Source: Hyparrhenia diplandra
Taxonomy: Eukaryota > Streptophyta > Magnoliopsida > Poales > Poaceae
Length of the DNA stretch: 64,000 nucleotides
Reading direction: 5' to 3'
Assembly (NCBI GenBank): GCA_015847255.1
Contig: JADLZK010005528.1
Coordinates: 1 to 64,000 of the forward strand
Shown: positions 44,780 to 56,172 of the stretch, one piece after another
How positions within the stretch are numbered: the stretch's first letter is position 1
Layout of the letters: every line of letters begins with the position of its first letter
Position numbers and translations under genes: made by a program
Notes under the pieces: model-generated
Told to the model about the DNA's origin: nothing
Seen by the model: only the letters and a program-made list of their open reading frames with translations
Database searches by the model: none

Positions 44780-46650
44780 ATGAATAGAAATCTTCCAGAA
44801 AATTTTATTGAAGATCCCGAAAAATTAATCAGGCAGGCAAAAGCAAATCTCAGACAAACTCCAGCTCTTACATTACCATCATCATTATCATCATCATCCG
44901 AGACACCAAAGTCTTGAATCGGAAGTTAATCAAATTACTAGAAATTTGACATCCGAATTTGAAGCTATGGCAACCAAGACACTTCGTGAATTTTCAGCTC
45001 CTACCACGGACAATATTCTTGTTGGACTGGAGGTAGAGATTGGAGACAAAGGCTTTGAACTTAAGCCGGGGCTCATTAATATGGTGCAATCAAGTCGTTT
45101 TGTGGAAAGGCACATGAAGATGCTAGTGCTCATCTCCAACACTTTTGGAGATCTGAAAGCACATTCACTATGAAGGATGTATCCAAGGATGCAATCTTGC
45201 TTCGTCTATTTCCATTCTCACTATTGGGAAGAGCTAAGCAATGGTTTTATGCTACAAAAGATAAGAATACAACATGGGATATATGTTCCACAGCCTTTCT
45301 AGCAAAGTTCTTTCCGATAGGCAAGACAAATGCCTTGAGGGGGAAGATATCAAATTTTCAACAACAGCATGATGAATCAGTCCCTGAAGCATGGGAGCGT
45401 TTTCAAGAATATATTTCAGAATGTCCACACCATGGGATGGAAAAGTGGCTATTGATGCATACTTTTTATCATGGGCTTGTTCGGTGCTCATGAAACTATG
45501 GATCTTTGCAGGTGGTGGTGCTTTCTTATCACTTACAATTACAAAAGCTACAGAGCTTGTGGAGAAGATGGCTTCCAACCAAGGTTGGAGTGAAGAACGT
45601 CAAACTCGCAAGAGGGGAATGCACCAGCTTAAAGAAGTAGATATGCTATCTGCTAAAATGGATCTTATTATGAAGAAGCTAGAAGATAGAGAATCTCAAA
45701 CCAAGGCAGTGATGCAAATCCAAGATTCATGCATGACATGTGAAGAATGTGGAAACTTAGGCCACACTGGAAAGAATTGTCCAGAGATCATGGAGGATAT
45801 TAATTTCATCAATAACAACAATAACAATTTCCGTCCTCAGCAGAATCAAGGTTGGAACCAACAGAGGCCCAATTATCAGAGTAATTATCAAAGCAATTAC
45901 CAAGGTAACAATCAAGGTAACAATTTCAATACTTATCAACCTTCTTTAAGAGATCTTGTTGTTAACCAAGGAAAAACTATGGAGAATCTGTCAAGAAAGA
46001 TAGCAACTAATGATAAAGCTCTTGAACTTATCAACACTCGTCTAGAAAGTTTTTCTTCAGCTATCAAGAATCAGCACAGTTTTAATAAGATGATAGAATC
46101 TCAGATTTCTCAGTTATCTGTTCCACTAACCACACCAGGAAAGATTCCGGGGCAGCCGGAAGAATTAGAAACTGCAAATCTTGTCGATATCTATAATGCA
46201 GGTCGTTACTATAGAGAGACCTCAGGGAGTTGTTGGTTAGATGACTCAATGCCATCTAAAAAGGAAGATCCAGGAAGACCAGTCATTACAATCAAAATTG
46301 GACACCTCACATTCAACAATGCTCTCTGTGATTTTGGCTCAAGTGTCAACATTATACCCAAGGTAATTTATGAAAAGCTTTATAGTGACCCACTTTGGAA
46401 AACAAATATGTGTTTGCGGCTTGCAGATCAATCAATTTGTTATCTCGAGGGGATCCTTGAAGATGTATGTGTGGGGATCGAAACTCTTATGTCCCAAAGC
46501 AGATTTCATAGTTGTAGATCTTTGGAAGGAATGAAAGAGCACCAATCATACTCGGAAGACCATTCTTGTGCTTTCGGCTAAAGCTATTATCTAATGCCAG
46601 ACAATGCAAAGATTATTTTTAATATTAAGGGAAGAAAGAGAAATTCACTT
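44780..46650 (+). pseudogene. gag-protease gene of family A (best preserved of the Athila-like set)
   Basis: The ATG at 44780 starts MNRNLPENFIEDPEKLIRQA. Continuation is spread over frames at 44946-45173, 45170-45493 and 45391-46581, implying three frameshifts. The capsid part includes LLRLFPFSLLGRAKQWFYA and FLAKFFPIGKTNALRGKI, the Retrotrans_gag core. A CCHC zinc knuckle (CEECGNLGHTGKNC, 45739-45780) is intact, followed by an Asn/Gln-rich linker, then a coiled segment with LVVNQGKTMENL and FNKMIESQISQL. The same frame then carries a protease signature, DFGSSVNIIPK, from 46330. Gag and protease are thus fused in one frame. Gag packages RNA and protease cleaves it. There is no RT or integrase, so mobility would need partner enzymes. 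Confidence 0.8.
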
Positions 46651-46924
46651 TCGAGAGACAAGGTACACACCTCTCATTTACTTATCCTCAAGGTAATAAT
46701 CATTATATTCTAGAACAGAAGATGGACCCTTACACTTTCGAGAATAGGAGGAATCAGAACAAGAACAAGATGGCACAGACCTACAAAGGTAATGGTAGTA
46801 AATAAAATTAAATCTTATAATGAACATTTATTGCGGTCTCCAATGCTACGTCAAGCAAGATGATCCGGTACACCTACTATTCATTGTTCTATTAATCGAT
46901 TGGAATTTTTATAATACGTATTGC

Positions 46925-47400
46925 GATCTTGGATCGGAATTAATCTAATGGCAAAGGTTACATATGAATTATTATTTGGAAAATTGCCGTTGCAACCAAC
47001 ATATGTGCAAAGCTGCGGATGGCGAGACCAATCTTATAGAGTTCTGAAGGAATTGCAAAAGATGTGCCAGTCAAGATTATGGATCACTATGTTCTCACCG
47101 ACTTTGTAGTCATGGACATGGGAAAGGAAGAAGACCCTCCAATAGTGCTTGGGAGACCATTCCTCAACACTACACGTGCAATCATCTACATCCATACGGG
47201 AGAGATACATTTTCAATTTCCTAAAGAGAAGGTACGAGTTTACTTTAACAGATTACAATGAATACACAAATCCAAGAGGGAGAAGCGAGGACATCTCGTC
47301 ATTTGTCATAATAGAAGATGGATTAAGAATCAAGAAGATGAAAAGGTATATGAAGAAATCAAGTCTCCAACACTTGAAACATCTATAGAGAAGACGAAAT
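46925..47400 (+). pseudogene. Second protease module of family A
   Basis: Only ~600 bp after the first active-site signature, a second Athila-type protease begins: GATCTTGGATCG (Asp-Leu-Gly-Ser) at 46925, then AKVTYELLFGKLPLQPTY, then VLTDFVVMDMG and PPIVLGRPFLN at about 47080-47165. A frameshift follows the active site and another lies near 47045. The module resembles the protease of family B more than the first module does. It is shared with the left copy (39690-40149), so it is a genuine part of the family and not a local duplication. Confidence 0.7.
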
Positions 47401-49827
47401 TAACTACTCGAAAAGAAGAATACTAAATCATCCAAAAGATGGAGGAAGAAGAAGACATCTCCCCGAACATCATCGAAGATACTATAGAATCATCAGTACC
47501 ACCGATTATGACAACCGATATACCATGGGAGTAAAAAGAAGAACTTGAAGTCTTGATCGGAGGACTCAAAATCTTTGAATCCTCACTTTGCAAGGTAAGA
47601 AGGTAAGTTATCTATATTTTAAATTTCTTGCATAATTTATTTTCATATCATGTTTATCTTTTCAGTATTTCATATATGCATTCAAAAATAATAAAAATAT
47701 TTTATCTTTTGTTTTTGTGAAAACCTTTAAGCCCCATGCTAGTATCCCCGAGGTTAAATACCTCTAGGCTATTTTTCTTTGTGGTAGCATAAAAATTAAA
47801 GATAGTTTGTTTATGCATAAATCTTTATCTTGCATATAAAATAAAATAATGATAAAATCAAAATATATATATATCCCAGGCAACTCAAGCAAAGTGGTTA
47901 ATCTCTAATGCTTAATCAAAATTCCACTAGTTTTGTTGTCTATTTGAGATTTACTGGATCGGAAGAAGAGGAAAGATATATCGACACCATTCTTGATGTC
48001 AACTACTTCAACTTCTACATCATTGAAGATTACACTCCAATCTAGCTTGGGGAGTGCAACCCCCGATTATCCAGATAAGTATCTTATTATCTTATTATTT
48101 ATATATTTATTATATGTTTTGCTAGCTAGTTAAAGTTTGTTAAGAGTCTAGTTTGTTTTGTTTTAGAGGCTAGTAGTTTAAGTAATATTTTTTGAGTGAA
48201 AATAAAAGATTGAAGAGAGAGTGCACACTAAAAGTCTACTTTGCTCAACTAAAATAAATCCTAAAATCTGCCAACAAGGAGATGATGAATAGTTGCTCCG
48301 TTATTATACTTTCTTAGTACCTAGCTTTCAAGCTTAATTTCTCTCAAGATCCATTTACAAAATGCTTGCTCTAAAGTCTAGGTAATTGAAGGATATGATA
48401 TATGAAAGTCTGATTTTGCTATTTGATCTTACTCCTAGTGACACTAGATTTCTGGAGATTTATATTTTGAAAATTGAAAAATCACATGATAAGTTCTGTG
48501 TGACAAGAGTGTGAACCTCCTACCACAGCTATATATACATGTTATTTAAAATTAGGAAAATCTTTTATATATAAGCTGCTTGCTTTACATTGAGTTTGTT
48601 CAATCTTTGTTGACCCTTAGAAACTTATCATTTGATCATGCACACTCCACTTTATTCCGCTATATCCACTCTACTTATCCACCATATATATATATCACTA
48701 TCACTTCACACTAGCCATCAAAAATGTTCTATTCCTATTTTGGGAGAGAGCAACCAAAAATATTTCCTACCCATTCATTGCTAGCCAATATTTTACAAAA
48801 GCTCCATTGCATCTATTTATCTCTCACAAATATTGCAAAAAGAGATTTGGGTTGTAGACTATTCTTTATAATAAAAAAAAAAGAGAGAGAAGAAAAGAAA
48901 AGAAAAGAGGGGGAGATGAAAAATGGACAAAAGTCCTACAGGCGAGTAGAGCCTACCTCCCTAAGGAAAAAGAAAAATAGAGATGAAAAATGAACAAGTG
49001 TTCGAGGGCGAGTAGAGCCCACATCTCTAAAATAAAGATGAATAATGGACAAGTGTCCGAGGGTGAGTAGAACCCACATCTTTATAAGAGAGGAAATAAT
49101 AGACAAAAGTCTAGGACCAGTGAGAGTCCACCTCTCTAAAAAAAAGCTACGGCCCGATTCTCTACAAAAATTCAAAAAAGAGATAATTCCTTAAGGAGCA
49201 TAAGTAAAATATTCCTTATCTATTTATTCTATTATATTCTATATTCTATCACCATACACATGCACCACTTGATCAGTGTGATTTGTGACTTTGGATCCAT
49301 TGCTTGAATTTACAATATATGTAAGTAAGTTTAATTTTTCTCCTACTCCAAATATAAACTTTAGATATAGGATGAGAGAAAAGAAAGTATAGAGTGTTAT
49401 TTAAGCTGAAAATATTATTTTATACAAGATAAACAATGTTACTTTATTACCTAAGAGAGGATCCATAGTTATCATAATTGAGAGACTAAAGAGTGTCACA
49501 CTGAGAACTTTGAGTTTTATTTTGAAAATCAAAAAAACTCGGAAAGGACAGTTGATCAAAAGAGTTTGAAATATAGTGTTCGACTTGACTGTTCTATCTT
49601 TCAATTGCTCATGATTGAAGAAAAAAAAAAAGTTATAAGCTCTAAAAAAGTAAAATATATATGAGTAAGTTAAAGACTTGAAAAGTTTTATTTATCGGGG
49701 AGAGAACTTTTGTTTGAAAGCATGTGTCCTTTTGAGGTGTGATAGCGTAGTAGCAACTCTGATCCAAGTTTAATATTTTGTTTTTATGTCTTGCTAAGAG
49801 ACTAGCAAGAGGTAAGCTTGGGGAGCT
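47401..49827 (+). mobile_element. Family A 3' non-coding region (right copy)
   Basis: No gene. It is collinear with 1-2333 and 40150-42580, including AGCTTGGGGAG near 48044, GATGAATAGTTGCTC near 48284, the tandem repeat at 48913-49140 and the polypurine tract before 49828. Confidence 0.85.
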
Positions 49828-51622
49828 TGTTGACACTTATTATACTATAAATTTTTAAGTTATTTAATATGAATTAAGGGCTAAAGTCAAGGACTAAACA
49901 TAAGTCTAGGGGTCTAACTAACATAATTCCACGAGTTTTGGTATTACGTGACTTTCGAGGGATTTGGATAGGAAAATCACAGAGAATAATAGAGAAGGTT
50001 CGAATATACAAGACATATACAAGACAAATAAAGACCAAACTTATCCGTGAAGCAAATCAACCCGAAAAAGTGGACTAAAACATTCTAGAAGATACCGGAG
50101 GACACCGAGAAAAGACGGGAAGCCGAGGTGGCACTCCACCCGGGCGGCCGCCCCGGTGCCATGTAGGCCGGCCGTGGTGGGGTCACCCAATCGGCCTCAC
50201 ATTTTTTATGTCGGTTTACCACCGACCTTGAGGTTGTATCTACACCGTTGTTGAAGGTCGGTTTGATCCAAGGGTTGACGTTCATCGCCAAGTACTATAT
50301 AAGAAGACCGGTGACCACCGAGGCTAAGAGAGAATTCATTATCAATCATATTCATCCAAGTCCGCCAAGTCTAGACCTAAGCTCTAGTTCATACTAGAAG
50401 TAGATTAGCTACATAACTAGTTCTAGTTGAAGATCAAGTTCATCTTGAGTTCCTAATAGTCAAGAAGTAGCAAGGATCGTTCTTGAGACTTCTCTCTTGT
50501 ATTCAATCTGTAAGTTCTCTTATATTTAGAATACAATTGTTATGGCTTTGATCTTTATAATTATTATATTCTTATTGCTATGTGTTTATGCTTGCTATGA
50601 TTATATATTTAGTTTAGTAAGATTGCTTTATATTTTATGCATGGAATTGTATAGCACTCATATAGATGATCACTATTTGGGTGATAAGCAATGTGTAAAC
50701 GTGGTGTTTATACAACGTTTATCGCAATTGCACCCTACATTCTGGGTCGTGTGGTAGATCGCGGGGGTGACAGCCCCTGTTGAGTCCTTTGGAGTCCACC
50801 CTCCGAATGTAGGACACGTCAAGCTTTTAATTACGAAGATGAACAAGTTTCGTCCTTGCTTGTCTTTGGTAATGCTTGCCATGTATAGAAGTAATCTAAT
50901 CTTGCCATGATAGCTAGATGTATTGCACTAATTGTAGTATTCATAAATGTATATTAATCAAGAGTATCTTAGGAATATTCATTCTAGTCTAATTTATAAC
51001 ATGCTAATTGCTTGTATGATATTATTAGTGGCATAGGTTAATACTAGACTTGGATAATTATCATTATATTATTTATCTTTATCTTGGACTTATCCCTGTT
51101 GAGTTATGTTTGATGCTCATGGCTACTCTGCATTATAATATTGTAAAGTGAATGATCTCATAAATAAATCATATTATAAAATCATTAGATAGCTCTTATC
51201 TCTCTACCTTTCCATAGACTCCCTTCCTGTGGTAAAATATAAATACGATACGGATTACTCCCGGTGAAGTGCTACAATTGGTATTTCTATCCGTGCGGCG
51301 CTTTGCAGATATCATGTTCAATCTTTTATCAAGGCCAATCTATAAATACCATGCCCCGCATTTCTTTGAGCGTTATTGCTAGGGTGACAGACTAGTGTAT
51401 TGGTAATGCCTAGAAATGAGTGGTATACCTTGAGTTCATATCCTGGTGAGATTAACTCCACTATGGATAATGTGGCTAAGCTACATCCCACTACTAACAC
51501 CGCCTAACTTCACTTTATTGGATCATGAGGTTAATCCCATATCCAAACTAACATGATTAGATAGATATCCCATATATATTTCTCTCGCCTTCCTAATTAG
51601 GATCGTGTTAGAAATATCAACA
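49828..51622 (+). repeat. LTR3 of family A (1795 bp)
   Basis: TGTTGACACTT to ATATCAACA, with TATA box at 50295-50303. It is the right-hand end of the array; AGAGT and H pol sequence follow. It is very similar to LTR2. Confidence 0.92.
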
Positions 51623-51990
51623 AGAGTCCGGAAGGGATCTTTTGGGCAATGCTTATTCAGGTCTATGTAGTCCACACACATTCGCCGATGCGAGGTGTTC
51701 TTCTTCGAACGTAACCGGGTTGGCTAGCCGGTCGGGATGTAGGATTTCTCGATGAATCCCGCTGCGAGTAGTTTTGCAATCTCCTTTTTGATGGCCTCCT
51801 TCTTTTCTGGTGAGAACCTCCTTAGTCTTTGCTTGATGGGTTTGGATCCCATATTGATGTCAATTACGTGCTCGGCCCGGCTCCCTTGAGTACGCCGGGC
51901 ATGTCGCCCGGTTTTCAAGCAAATATATCTTTGTGTTGCCTTAGGAAGCTGGTGAGCGCGAATTCCTATTTTGGAGATAGGTGGGGCCGA
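51623..51990 (-). pseudogene. N-terminal stub of the reverse transcriptase of element H
   Basis: Frame 51918-51724 gives AEHVIDINMGSKPIKQRLRR and KKEIAKLLAAGFI, the entry to RT in Tat-lineage pol. Continuing leftwards in another frame, CVDYIDLNKHCPKDPF is the first strongly conserved RT motif. The gene is cut there, at 51622, by LTR3 of family A. The sequence on the far side of the array (left of 39426) is RNase H, so the palm with the catalytic Asp pair is missing altogether. A frameshift separates the two RT pieces. Confidence 0.78.
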
Positions 51991-52760
51991 TGATCGCCGT
52001 CTTGGATGGATCGCCGATGTCGTAGATCAACGTGCTTGACGTTGGCTTCTTCGGTGGAATCGAATTGCTTGCTTCTTAGCCGGTATCTCGAGTTCTTACG
52101 GATTCGTATCCTACGCCATCCGGTTGAGTTCTTTTTTCTCCAAGACCTCTCCCTGTCGTGTTTACGATTTCCACGGCTTGTGCGTCAAACTCAAAAAGCT
52201 TTCTTGAGGTCTCCTTTGATTGAAAGAACCCCAAAAGGTGCCGGCATCTTTAGTAGAAGATACGGGTAGTGTGGAATAGCCATGAATTTTGCAATAGCAG
52301 GTTTCCCCATAATGGCATGGTATGGTGACTCGAGATCCGCCACTTCGAACTTGATGTACTGTCTCACGGTAATTTGATGGAGATCCAAATGTAACCGGCA
52401 AGGTGACTTGTCCAACCGGTATGGCTGCTCGTCAGGGTACTATTCCATAGAAAGGAGTGCTTGAAGGAGCGATCAGTCCGGAGAGGTCTAGTCCCATCTT
52501 GTCCAGTGTTTCTGAAAATATGATGTTCAATCCTGCTCCTCTATCGATCAACACCTTGGTAACGGTTACTCCGGCTATCATAGGTTCCAGTACCAAAGGA
52601 TACAGGCCGGCGTTGCCCACACTTGTCCATTGATCCTCCCTGGTGAATTGAATCGGGTATTGGGACCAGTTGAGGTAGCGTGGTGTTGTGGGTTCTGCTG
52701 CCATGATTGATCGGAGTTCTAGCTTGTCTTGCCTCTTGCTCTTTGAACCAGGGTACTCGA
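51991..52760 (-). pseudogene. Protease region of element H
   Basis: Frame 52704-52432 holds the retropepsin motif LIDRGAGLNIIF (near 52548) and SETLDKMGLDLSG. The next frame (52415-52191) has YIKFEVADLESPYHAIMGKP and KFMAIPHYPYLLLKMPAPFG, the conserved stretch that links protease to RT in Tat elements. The residue after the catalytic Asp is Arg where the family usually has Gly, so activity is doubtful. The connection to RT (52190-51991) is full of frame changes. Confidence 0.78.
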
Positions 52761-53907
52761 GAAAATATGGCGTTTAAGGATCTCGTTGCTTTACGGAAAT
52801 CCCCCATCTTTGGCTCTTCGCTGGCTTCTTCTCTGTTTTCTTGATTGTTTCCCTTCTGAGCAGAGTTGTTTCCTCCCTTGTACTTCTCCTGGAATGTGGT
52901 ACAGTTTCCGAGCGTGTGCGGAGCTCCAGGGTGGTAGATGCAGGGTAAGTCTTCTTGCTTGATATTGCTACGATTTCTGTCGCCATTGTTGTTGTTGTTG
53001 AACCTTTGCTTGTAGGGTTTCTCGACTTTTCCGCCATTGCGGCAGTATTGTCGAGGTCCTCGCTTCTTTTCTTTGTTGAGAGTTGTTCGATCTTTCTTGG
53101 GCCTTCGAGTTCTTTCTTTTGGAAGCGGTCTCGGGTTCTTTCTTTAGCTCGATTATCTTCTCAACGATAAGCTTGAACTGCTTTCGTTTGTCCATGGGTT
53201 GTCTTTGTAGAAATCTGAGAACCGCCATCTTGAGAAAATCCCGTAACGAAGGCGTCTATCACTTCTCTCTCGGTGATGTCATGTACTTGGGATCTCATCT
53301 CCCCAAATCTTCGCTAGTAATCTCTCGAGGGATTCTCCTTGCTTACGCTTGAGGCTTTTCAACTCGGCTGAGTAATAGGATGGGTGATGATTCTGCGGTT
53401 GCTTCTGAGCGCTCTACGTAAGTCTTCCCGATGATCGGATTGAGCCTTCTTCGATCTTGTCGAACCATTGGAGCGGTAGAGCCTCTAGGGCCATGGGAAA
53501 GAAGGCGGCTTTCGCGTCATCATCTCCTCCACCAACTCAATGGATTGCGAGTAGACTCGAGCCATTGTGCGGGCTCTGTTTTTCCCATCGTATTTTGAGT
53601 GGTTTGAAGGTTTGAACTTTAGGGGTAGCTTGACTTCCTGCAATCTTTTCCGCGAAGCAAGGAAACCTATCGTAGCTTTCCGTTGTTCTTTCTTCAAGTC
53701 CTCCCGAGGTTCTTCCTCCTCTTGGATGAGTTCGGTCGGCCGATATGTTGATTCCGCAACTTCTTCTCGTCGGCTTGGTCTTGGAGCGGGACTTTCCCTC
53801 GGGGGTCTCGGTACCGTCTACCATCACTCGGGGTGGCCTGGAGTTGTTGGAACCTTGCGGCCTTCCCAGCCTTTTCAAGACGTTGGACCGACTTCTTGGT
53901 GCCTGAG
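52760..53907 (-). pseudogene. gag C-terminal part of element H
   Basis: Read leftwards from 53907: a Pro/Arg-rich segment (about 53880-53740), then LPLKFKPSNHSKYDGK and YSQSIELVEEM (53640-53540), the capsid entry of Tat gag. Then come helical pieces to 53230, a Lys/Glu-rich stretch (53228-52968), and a zinc-knuckle-like CIYHPGAPHTLGNC near 52945-52900. Gag forms the particle. It is broken into several frames and its N-terminal part lies across the chromovirus insertion at 63175-64000. Confidence 0.75.
53903..53907 (+). other. Left target-site duplication of chromovirus K
   Basis: CTGAG immediately left of the 5' LTR pairs with TTGAG (63175-63179) right of the 3' LTR: four of five bases match, the difference being C/T. 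Confidence 0.7.
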
Positions 53908-55992
53908 TGTAATATCCGAAAAAAAAATCAACATAATTATTGTTTAAGCCAAATGGGCTTTGAGAGGAGACATGCTTTTGGGCCTAAAAAAAATATTAGA
54001 GTCCAGGATCAAGTTACGTAAGGGGTAGAAAATTCCACCGTGACTCCTCTCGGTCTCCGGTCGATCCGAAGTTCTCGTTCTCGCGTGAGGAGTAGGAGAC
54101 GGCGGCGGCGCTCTGCATCTCGTCTCTCCGTCGCTGGGGGTTTCGCGTGCAGTCAGGTGAGTGGGGGGCTCTCCAGATCAGCGCAAGAACTGGGCATCTG
54201 CTGCTCCTACTCATCGTGCCTGTACACTTCTTGGTGCAGAACGCAAAGTGCAGTAGCCCTGGCAGACCACGTATCAGGGAGGGACCAAAAGGGAGAACTC
54301 TTGTATAGGTAATTAATAGATCCGAATTTGTTTTGTTCCATATGATTCTGTAGTCAGATGACCTTCATCCCTTGGCAAATCTCGACTGAAATCTGAAGCC
54401 ACATTCTCCGTATTGCTATGGCAGTTTTATTTCTTTATCACAATGCCGATCTAGTTAATAGCATCATGGTTATCAAATCTTAGGAGACGGTGGCATAATG
54501 TGGTAGCTAGTTGAGGTCAACTTAATTATGTATTTTATTCCTTATGTACGGGAGCCCTCAATGTTGGTTCAGTTCATGGCAGCTAGGATTACCTGATGTC
54601 GACTAGATGCAGTTTTGGCAGGAGTCTGGAGAATGTTGCTTTGTGTCCAAGATTAAAAATATATATATATGTAGTACATGAACCAAACTAATTTGGGATG
54701 AGTACGAGTTGTAGGAAAATTTTCATAGATAATTATAGTGTACTCAAACATGGGATTTGCTGTCCTATTAAAAATAATTATGACAATAGCAAGATACCTG
54801 CCCTGAAATAGATATGTGGCTATTGGGCATAACTTAACCGTTTTTACGGATTTCTTTGCCAACTAGAAATATGGGAGTGATCGACTAAGCGTAGAGACGT
54901 GTATCTACTCATTATATGTTGTCCATGATTTATTGAGTAGTTCCATATATTTATTTGTACCAGGAAGTGGGTCTCATAACCATACTTGACGTGCTTGTTG
55001 GGATTGCTTTCTTCGACGAAAAGGCAAGTAACGTAGGGGGTGTGGCCAATGCTATGTTTATATTCATGTCTTGCATCCTTTTGGAAATTAATGAAGTACA
55101 TTATGTCAAGATTAATAATATGGATCATTGCATTGCTTGTCGATTTATATCTTGCTTTCATATTCAATTATTGATCATGGATTGGATGCCTATTGTTTTC
55201 TTGAATTATTGGTCATTGTGGGTTGATGCTTTACTAAGCAATTTGGAGTTATATATTCATGTCGATCATTCATATGCATACATATGCATTTCATATGGAG
55301 TTAAAGGCCGGTCATTGCCATCGTGCTATGACTAGTACCGGTACATGGAGTTGCATGAGAGGTTGGCACCGCCCAACACAAAACTCTCAATGGAGTGGCA
55401 TCATAGCATGCATACATCAATTAATTGATGAATTGGGAGAATATTATTGCTCTTGTTGAGGATATACTCAAGTCGTGCCGTGATGTTTGAATGTCGCAAC
55501 AATGTGGACTTGCATAATTTATTTATGGGTTATGGTTGTATGTTTTTCAAAGCTAATAAATCAACATGTGTGAGATGTGTTTATATTCATAGCCGTTGCT
55601 TGCTGAGTTTATCTCACCCCTTAAAATCTTTACTGGTGAATGATCATATTTGTCAAGCATGATGGGCTTGGGGATTAGATGCATACACGTGTAAACTTCA
55701 TCACCACTGGATTAAATGTTTATGTCTTAAGAATTCAGTTTGCATTATCTCACTTTGTCTAAGTTAAAGCATTGTCGGAGTAAACCTAATTACTTTCTTT
55801 GAGACGTTATAATTCCTTGGTGTAACCCATGGATCCTATGCTTAATTTGTTTAGCTATTTTGTTGATATTCCCTTAAATATAATAATATTTGAGACATGT
55901 GATTCTTGTTCTTGCTGCGTTTTCAAATAAGTTGCTGTCCAAATTCTCTATTTTTTTTGTGTAATATCAGTTTGTAAAAGTAGGGTGTTACA
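53908..55992 (+). repeat. 5' LTR of K (2085 bp)
   Basis: It begins TGTAATATCC and ends GGGTGTTACA. A GC-rich stretch near 54040-54160 ends in CAG/GTGAGT, a possible splice donor. The rest is AT-rich. Small frames such as 54955-55335 are repeated in the 3' LTR and have no domain. Confidence 0.93.
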
Positions 55993-55994
55993 GT

Positions 55995-56007
55995 TGGTAT
56001 TCAAAGC
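55995..56007 (+). other. Primer binding site of K
   Basis: TGGTATTCAAAGC, two bases after the LTR, resembles the tRNA-Met-type TGGTATCAGAGC site of plant gypsy elements with a few changes. Confidence 0.7.
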
Positions 56008-56172
56008 TTAGGTTTTAATCCTTGGTTAAATAATAATTAATTTGACACACTGCACATGTAGGATGGGTTGGGTGCTGCATATTTTCTTGCACCTTGTTGT
56101 TCCTTGTGTCTTTATATATTTATTTCTAGAAGTTCATGTGTGTGTTTATGTTTTATTGCGGTGGCTGCGGTC

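Larger units (their letters stand above)
39427..51622 (+). mobile_element. Family A array inside H: internal 3' part - LTR2 - internal with gag - LTR3
   Basis: 39427-42580 repeats 46690-49827, LTR2 (42581-44366) repeats LTR3 (49828-51622), and the primer site and gag appear only once, after LTR2. LTR2 therefore has internal sequence on both sides. The right edge is an exact LTR end (51622) in the RT gene of H. The left edge falls inside the internal region with no LTR or target duplication. The simplest reading is an LTR-internal-LTR-internal-LTR array whose first LTR and 5' internal part were deleted together with part of H. Confidence 0.85.

Noticed and set aside
42581..51622. 42581-51622 as a simple single insertion with its own target duplication
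   Set aside because: The left side of LTR2 is family A internal sequence, not H, so no target duplication can be read there. The array interpretation fits better.
54955..55335. 126-codon + strand frame, repeated in part at 62225-62518
   Set aside because: It lies in the AT-rich part of LTR K, has no domain, and is broken by a 1-bp difference in the other LTR.
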